The notes beneath the pieces were generated by a model, which was not told where the DNA came from, did no database searches, and was given only the letters and a program-made list of their open reading frames with translations. A stretch of DNA of 15,686 bases from DAOPKN01 sp035391225 (GTDB taxonomy: Bacteria > Thermotogota > Thermotogae > MWEM01): contig DAOPKN010000046.1 of the NCBI GenBank assembly GCA_035391225.1, forward strand, positions 1-15,686, in the 5' to 3' direction. Of the stretch, positions 1 through 7,295 are shown in pieces. Both the position numbers and the translations under genes were made by a program. The stretch's first letter is position 1. Every line of letters starts with the position of its first letter.

Positions 1-498
1 ATTCCCGGTGTTTTGTTGGATACCGCATGCGGTTCGGGGCACATGTTGACCTTGTACCGTGAGCGCTTCGATGCAGCCCGGCCATTAATGGGTATTGACC
101 TGTCGCCACGAATGGTGGCTATCGCTAAGAATCGGCTGGGGCCGGATCCAAAGATCGTTGTCGGCGACATGCGAGATCTGGGCATGTTGAAGTCCCGCTC
201 TGCAGCTGCTGTCATCAACTTCTTTGCGCTTCATCACCTCGACCAGCAAGGTGTGTTGCGCGCCGCCAAGGAGTGGCACCGCGTTCTTTGCCCAGGTGGG
301 CAACTGGTAGTAGCGGCATGGGAGGGGACTGGTCCGGTGGATTACGGCGAAGAGTCCAAGATCGTGGCTTTTCGGTATTCCTCCAGCGAGCTGGTTTCGT
401 GGTTTGAAGAGGCCAGATTTCGTGTGCAACGGTGCGTGGTGGAACCGGTAGGGGACTTTCCTACGGATGCGGTGTACCTGGAATGCGTGAAGGAATAG
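1..498 (+). CDS. SAM-dependent class I methyltransferase, 3' part (5' end outside window)
   Basis: The reading frame is open from base 1, so the true start lies upstream; the TTG at 13 is only an internal codon. The visible 165 codons carry a class I Rossmann methyltransferase core: glycine-rich motif I (LLDTACGSGH, SAM binding), an acidic residue ending strand 2 (GIDLSPRM), a VVGDMRDL motif (adenine contact), an FFALHHL stretch (motif IV region) and the post-motif EWHRVLCPGGQLVVAAWEG, typical of Methyltransf_11/25-type small-molecule methyltransferases. It would transfer a methyl group from S-adenosylmethionine to an unknown acceptor, probably in the cytosol. The C-terminus after the core is short, with no added domain. 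The TAG stop at 496-498 lies five bases before a palindromic repeat. The substrate cannot be inferred, and nothing downstream looks functionally coupled. Confidence 0.85.
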   Translation: MPGVLLDTACGSGHMLTLYRERFDAARPLMGIDLSPRMVAIAKNRLGPDPKIVVGDMRDLGMLKSRSAAAVINFFALHHLDQQGVLRAAKEWHRVLCPGGQLVVAAWEGTGPVDYGEESKIVAFRYSSSELVSWFEEARFRVQRCVVEPVGDFPTDAVYLECVKE

Positions 499-502
499 CC
501 AA

Positions 503-540
503 GTAGCAACCCCGTCCGCACTGGGGTGCGGTGTACCCAG
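503..540 (+). repeat. REP-like intergenic palindrome, copy 1
   Basis: GTAG head at 503-506, then a perfect hairpin CCGCAC-TGGG-GTGCGG (516-531) and a tail ending ACCCAG. The same core (CCGCACTGGGGTGCGG) recurs at 1163-1178 and 9146-9161, with related inverted copies at 9094-9120 and 15673-15686. All copies are intergenic. It has no T-tract, so it is not an intrinsic terminator. A GTAG head before a GC-rich palindrome resembles REP elements mobilised by RAYT transposases; that identity is inferred. Confidence 0.7.
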
Positions 541-671
541 CTTTTGCGTTATGATCAAACCATGTGTCCCTTGTTGGATGATCGGCACATACCAAAAGCC
601 GTAGGGAGTGTGTGTTGATTAAGTTTGCCGGACGCCTCAAGCGTATCCAAAAGGATAAGAAAGGAGTTTTT

Positions 672-1142
672 ATGCTAAGTGACCAAATGATCGCATCCAT
701 GGTTTCCCTGCAGGAGCGGCTAAAATTTTTCTTGTTCTCTTCCATCGACGAGAAAGGCTTCCCCGATACCCGGGTGTTGTTTAATCTACGGAACATGAGG
801 GCAAGTGTTTTCAAAGAAAAAGTAGCTCTTGAAAATGTTTTCGCGACATACATTTCGACAAATACGTCAAGCAGTAAAGTTAGCCAGATTCAAAATAACC
901 GCAGGACCTGCATTTACTATTCTGATAATGAGTCTTTTGAAGGCCTTACCATAACGGGGTATACCGAGGAAATCCATGACCGTGGCATAAAACGGGCAAT
1001 TTGGGATGATTCGTGGGATGTGTACTATTTGGGTGGAATGGATGGTGGAGATTATTCCATACTGAAGTTCCTGCCACTCAAAGCCAAGTATTATAAGAAC
1101 TTACAGGTAACTGAAGTGAATTGCGAGGAATTTGGTCGGTAG
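672..1142 (+). CDS. Pyridoxamine 5'-phosphate oxidase-like (general stress protein 26 type) FMN-binding protein
   Basis: This is a 156-residue single-domain protein of the split-barrel FMN-binding fold. The N-terminal part (FLFSSIDEKGFPDTRVLFNLRN) matches the first strands of PNPOx-like proteins. The middle (YISTNTSSSKVSQIQNNRR) and the C-terminal FEGLTITGYTEEIHDRGIK and YSILKFLPLKAKYY stretches follow the general-stress-protein-26 pattern, where KFxPxKAxYY is the last strand. Such proteins bind FMN or related cofactors; the reaction is usually unknown. ATG 672 was chosen because AAAGGAG (660-666) sits just upstream; an in-frame TTG lies at 615, ahead of this site. The gene is plainly AT-richer and uses more A/T-ending codons than its neighbours, and it lies between two same-orientation repeat copies (503-540, 1153-1187), so recent acquisition is plausible. 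I see no convincing promoter in 541-671. Confidence 0.8.
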   Translation: MLSDQMIASMVSLQERLKFFLFSSIDEKGFPDTRVLFNLRNMRASVFKEKVALENVFATYISTNTSSSKVSQIQNNRRTCIYYSDNESFEGLTITGYTEEIHDRGIKRAIWDDSWDVYYLGGMDGGDYSILKFLPLKAKYYKNLQVTEVNCEEFGR

Positions 1143-1152
1143 CCGAATCTGA

Positions 1153-1187
1153 GTAGCCCCGGCCGCACTGGGGTGCGGCGGTCCCAG
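1153..1187 (+). repeat. REP-like intergenic palindrome, copy 2
   Basis: GTAG head at 1153-1156, then the hairpin GCCGCAC-TGGG-GTGCGGC (1162-1179, 7-bp perfect stem) and the tail GGTCCCAG. It has the same orientation as copy 1, and both have a GTAG start, the same TGGG loop and a CCCAG end. It lies 10 bp after the stop of the PNPOx-like gene. The absence of a T-run argues against a conventional terminator. Confidence 0.72.
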
Positions 1188-1270
1188 AACGAACTTTCTC
1201 CGCAACGACCCGTTCGTCTCTCGCCAGCCTCACTGTTTTTCCTTTCGTTTCCTTCCGGATGATTCTTGGG

Positions 1271-1299
1271 TATCATTTTTTCCCGATTTGGGGTATAAT
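1271..1299 (+). promoter_or_regulatory. Probable promoter of the lipoprotein/peptidase cassette
   Basis: A perfect -10 hexamer TATAAT at 1294-1299 lies in an AT-rich stretch about 100 bases before the 1397 start codon. A weak -35 candidate (TATCAT, 1271-1276) is at 17-bp spacing; TTGGGT at 1266-1271 looks better as a hexamer but is too far away. The inferred leader of about 90 nt contains a possible hairpin (GCGGAAAA pairing with TTTTTTCGC, about 1328-1350) of unknown meaning. This is the only near-consensus -10 I found upstream of the two-gene lipoprotein cassette. Confidence 0.5.
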
Positions 1300-1396
1300 C
1301 AAGTATAAAAAAAGTCTAAAACAGGCTGCGGAAAATGGGTTTTTTTCGCGTATATCCTGGGGAAGTCCCTGAAACCTGGAAGGAGGAATCGCAAAA

Positions 1397-2530
1397 ATGC
1401 AGAACAGCTCGAAACGAAGAAATCTCTACTCCGTCCTAATTTTTACCCTGGCGGTGGCTTTTCTTTTTGCCGCTTGCACGGGTGGAGGAGATCCAGGGGG
1501 TGGAGGTGGAGGAGACCCCATCGTGAACCAACCTCCCGCGGTACCCTCCAATCCCTCTCCCGCCAACGGTGCCCAGGGGGTTGCCCAGAACGTGCAGTTG
1601 CAGTGGAATTGCAACGACCCTGACGGGAACCCGCTGGTGTACGAAGTATTCATTGGGAACACGGCCCAAACCCTCGTCTCCGTGGCACAAGGGCTCGCGG
1701 TCCGCGCCTACCAGCCACAAGGTCTTGCCAACGGGCAAACCTATTTCTGGAGGGTGGTCGCGGATGACCAGCAGGGGATGTCTTCGCGGCTTACGTCCCA
1801 AAGCCCCGTATGGAGTTTTACCGTCGAAGACCTGCCCCAAGACCTTCCCTCGGCCCCAAGCGATCCTTCGCCCGAGGAGGATGCGGTGGGTGTTTCACAG
1901 GCACCCGACTTGGGATGGAGTTGCCCCGACGGCGATTCTTTCGACGTGTACTTGGACACGTCTTCCAATCCCACTACGCTTGTTGCCAACGGCATTTCGT
2001 CCCATTCTTTCAAAGCCTCCGGGTTACTTCCTGCCACCCGCTATTCTTGGAAAGTGGCCGCTGGAAACGATGCCGGCAAAACCACCGGCCCCGTTTGGTT
2101 TTTCGCCACTTCTCCCGCGGTGGAAATTCCAGATGTTTCGGTCGCCCGAAATAGCGCACTCCAGGTAGCCTTCGTGGGGCATGGATTGGAAAGCGTTGCA
2201 GGGTTGCAGATCTTGGTCACCTACGACGATTCCAAGATCATTCCAGACCCCAGCGTGGAAGATCTCAACGATCTGGTGGTCCTTGGCGGGCTGCTCAATG
2301 GATGGACCGCTATCGTGCAACAGGTTGCGGAAGGCCTGGATATCAGCTTGTTAAACCTGGGAGACCCGGTGGATATCGATGGACAGACCTTGTTTTCGGT
2401 GAAAATGAAGGCCCAGAACCAGGCGGGAACAACAACCGTGGGAATGGGTAATGACTCGGTGATCTTGAACGATCAAGCTGAGCAAATCAACTGGTACCGC
2501 GCGGATACTTCCAGCGTGGGGATCCAGTAA
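1397..2530 (+). CDS. Lipoprotein with two fibronectin III-like domains and a C-terminal cohesin-like domain
   Basis: 377 residues, start ATG 1397 with GGAAGGAGG just upstream. A lipoprotein signal peptide is clear: basic N-terminus (SSKRRN), hydrophobic core, lipobox FAAC with the lipid-bearing Cys at residue 27. A Gly/Asp/Pro-rich linker follows (29-47). Two Fn3-like beta-sandwich units (about 48-144 and 150-239) carry the NPSPANGAQGV...LQW / TYFWRVVA...VWSFTV signature seen in many secreted bacterial proteins. The C-terminal region (about 243-377) resembles a cohesin domain: alternating strands with GLESVAGLQILVTYDDSKI, WTAIVQQV and TLFSVKMKAQ, like the A-G-x-x-x-x-x-x-YD-x-x-x-L pattern of cohesins. 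It is predicted at the cell surface, presenting the cohesin-like module outward. The next lipoprotein gene starts 14 nt downstream and shares both domain types, so the two probably form one transcript and one complex. Cohesin identity is by pattern only. Confidence 0.8.
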   Translation: MQNSSKRRNLYSVLIFTLAVAFLFAACTGGGDPGGGGGGDPIVNQPPAVPSNPSPANGAQGVAQNVQLQWNCNDPDGNPLVYEVFIGNTAQTLVSVAQGLAVRAYQPQGLANGQTYFWRVVADDQQGMSSRLTSQSPVWSFTVEDLPQDLPSAPSDPSPEEDAVGVSQAPDLGWSCPDGDSFDVYLDTSSNPTTLVANGISSHSFKASGLLPATRYSWKVAAGNDAGKTTGPVWFFATSPAVEIPDVSVARNSALQVAFVGHGLESVAGLQILVTYDDSKIIPDPSVEDLNDLVVLGGLLNGWTAIVQQVAEGLDISLLNLGDPVDIDGQTLFSVKMKAQNQAGTTTVGMGNDSVILNDQAEQINWYRADTSSVGIQ

Positions 2531-2543
2531 GGAGGTGGATGGA

Positions 2544-5500
2544 ATGAAAAAAGTTGTCGTTGCTTTCGTGGTGGTTTTTTCACTCGTTTGGTTGTCCGCG
2601 TGCGTGGGAACTGCCCCCCAATCCCTGGCCGAAGTTTCTTTCGTGCAGCAGGGGGAGGGCTGGTCTGCGATGAGCGGTGGGGATTTCTCTGCCCTTGAGC
2701 TAACGCTGCGCGGGGTGTTTGAAGCGGATGCATTTTCCTTTTCCAAGGACACCCTGGCCATGGTGCGGACCGGAGCGTCCCAAACCATCTTGACCTTGGG
2801 AAAGCCCTCGGCCTCCTTCCACCAAGGCGAAGCGTTGTTCCAATTCTCCGGAAAAGAAGCACCCCTACTCGTAGATGTCCGGTCGATCCAGGGGAACGAG
2901 CAGGTTTCTCCCGCCTCGGCTCCCTTTGCCGATGGATTGAGCATCGTCGATACCACGATTTCCTCTGGCCAAACCTCGACCGTGGAAATTCACGCCCAAA
3001 ATCTTCCCGCTCTCAGCGGGTTTGACCTCTTCATCTCTTTCGATCCTTCTGCCATTGATCTCGACGAATCCGTGGGGGACGATTTCTGCGAATTCGTGGG
3101 GAGCTTTTCTGGGTTCACCCCCGATGTGACGGTTGTTTCCGAAGGTGTGCTGCGGATTTCGGGTTTTTCCCTCGGGAGTGCCATTACGGCGGATAACGAA
3201 ACGGTGATCGTTCTCCATATCCAGGCGGAAGGCACTGGAGGCACCTCCAACGTGAGCTTCGGGGAAGAGAGTGCTTTCCTGGGTGAGGAAGGGGGCTCGG
3301 TGACCGTGGGTTTGCATGACGGCACGGTGACCATCCTGGGAGATCAACCGGTTTTACTGGGTGATTTCGATGGAAATGACCAGGTGAATATCATCGATTT
3401 CGGCCTTTTCCGCCAACACTACGGGTATTCTTCTACAGACCCGGAGTACGACGTTGCCTACGATATCGCTCCCTCCCAAGACCTTTTCGGTGGGGAATGG
3501 GCCGGCATCATGGATAGCTGTGAACCGGATGGCACCGTCAACATCTTCGACTTTGGCACCTTCCTCAAGAATTACGGTGCACAAGCCCCTGGTGGAGGCA
3601 CACCTCCCGGTGTACCCCCGCTGACTTCCCCCGCGGATGGTTCCAGCGACGTGAACACCACTGTTACGCTCGATTGGCAGGCAAGCACCGGAGATACCCC
3701 CATCACGTACACGGTGTACCTGGGTACTTCCTCGAATCCTCCCTCGGTGAGCAGCGGGATTTCCGCCACGTCCTACACCGCCTCTTCGCTGAGCGCCGGG
3801 ACCGAGTATTTCTGGAAGGTGGAAGCCCAAAACGCCTACGGTAGTGCTTCTTCGCCGGTGCGCAGTTTCACCACAGCCCAACAAGCTCCGCAGGATGATG
3901 CCTACGAACCCGACGATACCATGGAGCAAGCCAAGAACCTTCCCGTTGGGCAAGAACAATCGCGGATCCTGGCCGATGCGGACTGGGTGTACTTCGACGT
4001 GACCTCGGGACAACAGTACACGATGGAGAGTTTCGACCTTTCCACCGGCTGTGATACCTATTTCCGGCTGTACGATTCTTCGGGCAGCCAGATCACCTAC
4101 GATGACGATGATGGCCCGGGCTACGGTTCCCAAATCGTCTACAACCCGAGCTCTTCGGGGCGAGTCTATCTCAAGGTCACCCAGTACGGCTATTCCTCGG
4201 AACCCCGGGAACCCAAGGAAGGGGAAACGCAACCCAGGGGGTATAGCAGTGACCATACCTACAAGCTCGTGTTGAACACCGGCGCCCTTCCTCCCACCCC
4301 GACGTCCCCCGACCCTTCGGACGGGGAAACCAACGTGGAACTCTCCCCGACGTTGGAGTGGTCGATGTCGTCCACCACGGGCATCACGTACGACGTGTAT
4401 TTCGGCACTTCGTCCAATCCCCCGAAGGTGGCAAACGACATCTCGGCTCGGGAGTATTCTCCGGGAACGTTGTCCTACGAAACCACCTACTACTGGAAAG
4501 TGGTGGCGCAAAACGCGTACGGAACGTCTTCGTCAGCCATTTGGGATTTTACCACCCTGCCGCAGGAGTCGGAGGACGACCAGTACGAGCCGGACGATGA
4601 CATGGCGCAAGCCAAGAACCTGCCGGTGGATGAAGAACAGCAACGGATCCTGGCTGACTGCGACTGGGTGTACTTCGACGTGAACAGCGGGCAGCAGGTT
4701 TCGGTGGAATCCTACGATCTCAACTCGGGTTGCGACACCTACTTCCGGTTGTACAACTCTTCCGGTAGCATTCTCGCCACCAACGACGATGGTGGCCCGG
4801 GCTACGGTTCCAAGATCACATACTCTTCTTCTTCCAGCCAGAGGCTGTACTTGAAGATCACACAGTTCGGCTACTCTTCGGAACCCAGGAGCGAGGGGGA
4901 AAGCAAGGCGCAGCCAAGGGGATACAGCCTGGACCACACCTACAAGCTGATGCTCGCGAGCGGGCAAGCTCCATCGGCGGCAACCAATCCCAGCCCGGCA
5001 AACGGTGCCACCGGGGTTTCCAACATCCCAACACTTTCCTGGAGCCAGTCCAATTCCGACGGGGTGACGTACAACGTGTACCTGGGAACCTCTTCTTCAA
5101 CGGTCAAGGTAGCAGATGGCCTCTCCAACACGCAGTACACCCCCGGAGCCTTGCAAGCGGGTACGCTGTTCTACTGGAAAGTGGAAAGTGAAAACGAGTA
5201 TGGCAGCACGTTTTCTTCCACCTGGCAATTCACCACCCAGGGGAGTTCTTCCGGTGACGACGAGTACGAGGAAGATGACACCTTTGCCCAAGCCAAGAAT
5301 TTGCCGGCGGGTGAAGAACAATCTCGCGTGCTGGCAGATGCAGACTGGGTGTACTTCGACGTAAGCGCGGGCGAATCCATCGAGGTGGAAAGCTTCGATC
5401 TCAACTCGGGATGCGACACCGTGTTCCGCCTGTACGATTCCTCGGAACAGCAACTGGCGTACAACGACGATGGAGGTGCAGGATACGGTTCGAAGATCAG

Positions 5501-7229
5501 CTATACCCCGGGATCCAGTGGACGGTTGTACTTGAAAATCACGCAGTACGGCTACAGTTCACAACGCGACGAGGAACCGGGAAAACCCGTGGCAAGGGGA
5601 TACAGTACCAGCCATACCTACAAGCTGTTGCTGGGAACGAGCCAGCTTCCCTCCACCCCTGCCAATCCTTCGCCGTCCAACGGGCAAACGGGAGTATCGG
5701 TGGACGCGGACTTGAATTGGTCCGACAGCACAGGTGCGGGAGATATCAGCTACGATGTGTACTTTGGAACCAGCAGCAGCCCCTCCCGCGTGGCCCAAGG
5801 ACTGAGTTCTTCCGCGTACAGTCTGTCCACCTTGACGGAGGGTACACGCTATTACTGGAAGATCGTGGCCATTGGAGTCGGAGGGTCCACCACCGGGCCG
5901 CTGTGGTCCTTTACCACCGAAGGGGGAGGCGGAACGTCCGAGAACCCGGACTTCACCGGTCCCACCTATGACGGCGAAATCCTCGTGGTGAGCAACGAAT
6001 CCGTGAATGAAACCAGCTTCGCCAACACCGGGTCGATTTCCAGCGCGCGTTGGAATCCCTTCGAAAACCGTGACGAGTGGGATGGCAAGATCCCTGCAGG
6101 ATTGGAAGAGAGTGCGTACCGCCTTGATCCCCATCGCCCATTGCCCGAAAGCGTGAGCAGGGCAGACCTCGTGCAAGGGCCTACTGGCCAACCACGGTAC
6201 TCCATTGGAGACACGCGGCAGTTCTACACCTACAATTTCGTGACGGGCCAGGATGTCTTAATCACAGCCACGTTGCAGGGTCAGTCCGCGCACTGCGAAG
6301 TGTGGGCAGAGAACCCCGCAAAGATCACCACCACGCTGGGAGGGCAGATGGCCAGCGAGTACGAGAACACGATCTACCCCTCCGTGACCAGTAACTTCTA
6401 CACCCCATCGGATGTAAATAGCGATGGAAAAGTTGCCATCTTGTGCTACGACATCCAGGATGGTTTCACCGGTAGCGGTGGATACACCTGTGGCTACTTC
6501 TGGTCCGGGGACCTGTTCAACTACACGGGTTCCAACCAGATGGAAATCTTCTACATCGACACCCGCCCCACCATGTACTGGTACGAGGGAGAAACCCCCG
6601 ACGTGGACGCCGCCTACGGAACCATCGCACACGAGTTCCAGCACATGGTGAACTTCAACCGCAACTACATCGTGGAAGGTGGAAGTTCCATGGATACCTG
6701 GCTGAACGAGGCCTTTTCCATGGCAGCGGAGCACATTGTGTACGGCCCGGGAGAAGTGGCAGGACGTATCAGCTACTACAATGGTTCTTCTTCCATTCGG
6801 GACGGGCATTCCCTGTTGTACTGGGATAACAGTGGCGACACCCTTTCGAACTACGCGCTTTCCTACCTTGCGGGGCAGTACATTCGCACGCAAATGGGAC
6901 AGGGGAACGCCATCTTCCGGGAAATCCTGGAAGATTCCGACAACGATTACCAATGCGTGGAAAACGCCATCCACGCGCACATCAGTGCCTCGAAGAGTTT
7001 CGAGCGCTTCCTGACCGATTTCCGGCTGGCGCTGTTGTTCAAGAATTCCAGTGGACCCTACGGCTTCGCAGGCGAATCCGCGTTCAACAGCATCTCTCCC
7101 AACTACTACACGGGAGGAGCCAAGTCGTTGCGCGGAGGTGGAGCCCTGTACAAGCAAATTTCCGGTTCGTTCACCGACCCGGGCAACGCGGGGGCCACCA
7201 TCCAGTACGTGGGCGTGGAGTTGCCGTAA
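2544..7229 (+). CDS. Giant multidomain lipoprotein: cohesin-like, dockerin-like, (Fn3-PPC)x3, Fn3, M30-type zinc metallopeptidase
   Basis: 1561 residues. Start ATG 2544 was chosen over the upstream GTG 2535 because that GTG overlaps the GGAGG (2531-2535) that serves as its Shine-Dalgarno. The lipobox LSAC puts the lipidated Cys at residue 20. Order: unrecognised region 21-130; cohesin-like about 133-268; dockerin-like 272-347 with calcium-loop motifs at 274-285 (DFDGNDQVNIID) and 324-336 (DSCEPDGTVNIFD); then three Fn3-like/PPC pairs, with PPC domains opening at residues 451, 678 and 905, an exact 227-residue period; a fourth Fn3-like domain about 1033-1126; Gly linker; peptidase about 1133-1561. 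The peptidase has HEFQH (1363-1367) and a downstream DTWLNEAF with Glu1389, the gluzincin pattern of family M30 (hyicolysin). Likely role: surface-anchored protein degradation or matrix processing. PPC domains are usually C-terminal to the peptidase; here they precede it. The substrate is unknown. A strong terminator follows. Confidence 0.85.
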   Translation: MKKVVVAFVVVFSLVWLSACVGTAPQSLAEVSFVQQGEGWSAMSGGDFSALELTLRGVFEADAFSFSKDTLAMVRTGASQTILTLGKPSASFHQGEALFQFSGKEAPLLVDVRSIQGNEQVSPASAPFADGLSIVDTTISSGQTSTVEIHAQNLPALSGFDLFISFDPSAIDLDESVGDDFCEFVGSFSGFTPDVTVVSEGVLRISGFSLGSAITADNETVIVLHIQAEGTGGTSNVSFGEESAFLGEEGGSVTVGLHDGTVTILGDQPVLLGDFDGNDQVNIIDFGLFRQHYGYSSTDPEYDVAYDIAPSQDLFGGEWAGIMDSCEPDGTVNIFDFGTFLKNYGAQAPGGGTPPGVPPLTSPADGSSDVNTTVTLDWQASTGDTPITYTVYLGTSSNPPSVSSGISATSYTASSLSAGTEYFWKVEAQNAYGSASSPVRSFTTAQQAPQDDAYEPDDTMEQAKNLPVGQEQSRILADADWVYFDVTSGQQYTMESFDLSTGCDTYFRLYDSSGSQITYDDDDGPGYGSQIVYNPSSSGRVYLKVTQYGYSSEPREPKEGETQPRGYSSDHTYKLVLNTGALPPTPTSPDPSDGETNVELSPTLEWSMSSTTGITYDVYFGTSSNPPKVANDISAREYSPGTLSYETTYYWKVVAQNAYGTSSSAIWDFTTLPQESEDDQYEPDDDMAQAKNLPVDEEQQRILADCDWVYFDVNSGQQVSVESYDLNSGCDTYFRLYNSSGSILATNDDGGPGYGSKITYSSSSSQRLYLKITQFGYSSEPRSEGESKAQPRGYSLDHTYKLMLASGQAPSAATNPSPANGATGVSNIPTLSWSQSNSDGVTYNVYLGTSSSTVKVADGLSNTQYTPGALQAGTLFYWKVESENEYGSTFSSTWQFTTQGSSSGDDEYEEDDTFAQAKNLPAGEEQSRVLADADWVYFDVSAGESIEVESFDLNSGCDTVFRLYDSSEQQLAYNDDGGAGYGSKISYTPGSSGRLYLKITQYGYSSQRDEEPGKPVARGYSTSHTYKLLLGTSQLPSTPANPSPSNGQTGVSVDADLNWSDSTGAGDISYDVYFGTSSSPSRVAQGLSSSAYSLSTLTEGTRYYWKIVAIGVGGSTTGPLWSFTTEGGGGTSENPDFTGPTYDGEILVVSNESVNETSFANTGSISSARWNPFENRDEWDGKIPAGLEESAYRLDPHRPLPESVSRADLVQGPTGQPRYSIGDTRQFYTYNFVTGQDVLITATLQGQSAHCEVWAENPAKITTTLGGQMASEYENTIYPSVTSNFYTPSDVNSDGKVAILCYDIQDGFTGSGGYTCGYFWSGDLFNYTGSNQMEIFYIDTRPTMYWYEGETPDVDAAYGTIAHEFQHMVNFNRNYIVEGGSSMDTWLNEAFSMAAEHIVYGPGEVAGRISYYNGSSSIRDGHSLLYWDNSGDTLSNYALSYLAGQYIRTQMGQGNAIFREILEDSDNDYQCVENAIHAHISASKSFERFLTDFRLALLFKNSSGPYGFAGESAFNSISPNYYTGGAKSLRGGGALYKQISGSFTDPGNAGATIQYVGVELP

Positions 7230-7246
7230 ACCGAGTCGAAAGCGAG

Positions 7247-7278
7247 AAAGCGGGAGGGTTTTTCCTCCCGCTTTTTTT
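7247..7278 (+). terminator. Rho-independent terminator of the lipoprotein/peptidase cassette
   Basis: An 11-bp perfect stem AAAGCGGGAGG (7247-7257) / CCTCCCGCTTT (7264-7274) with a six-base loop and a T-run (7272-7278). It lies 17 bases after the TAA at 7227-7229 and only two bases before the Shine-Dalgarno of the next gene. Confidence 0.92.
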
Positions 7279-7295
7279 CTAAGGAGTGTGGTTAC

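Noticed and set aside
612..671. Upstream extension of the PNPOx-like gene
   Set aside because: The extra residues do not match the family, and AAAGGAG at 660-666 serves ATG 672.
503..1187. Repeats as part of a CRISPR array
   Set aside because: Only scattered, partly inverted copies with no regular spacing and genes between them.
1316..1396. Riboswitch in the leader of the 1397 gene
   Set aside because: A small hairpin can be drawn, but no conserved riboswitch core that I know is present.
2535..2543. GTG at 2535 as start of the giant lipoprotein
   Set aside because: It overlaps the GGAGG at 2531-2535 that correctly spaces ATG 2544; starting at 2544 also gives the normal MKK signal-peptide opening.
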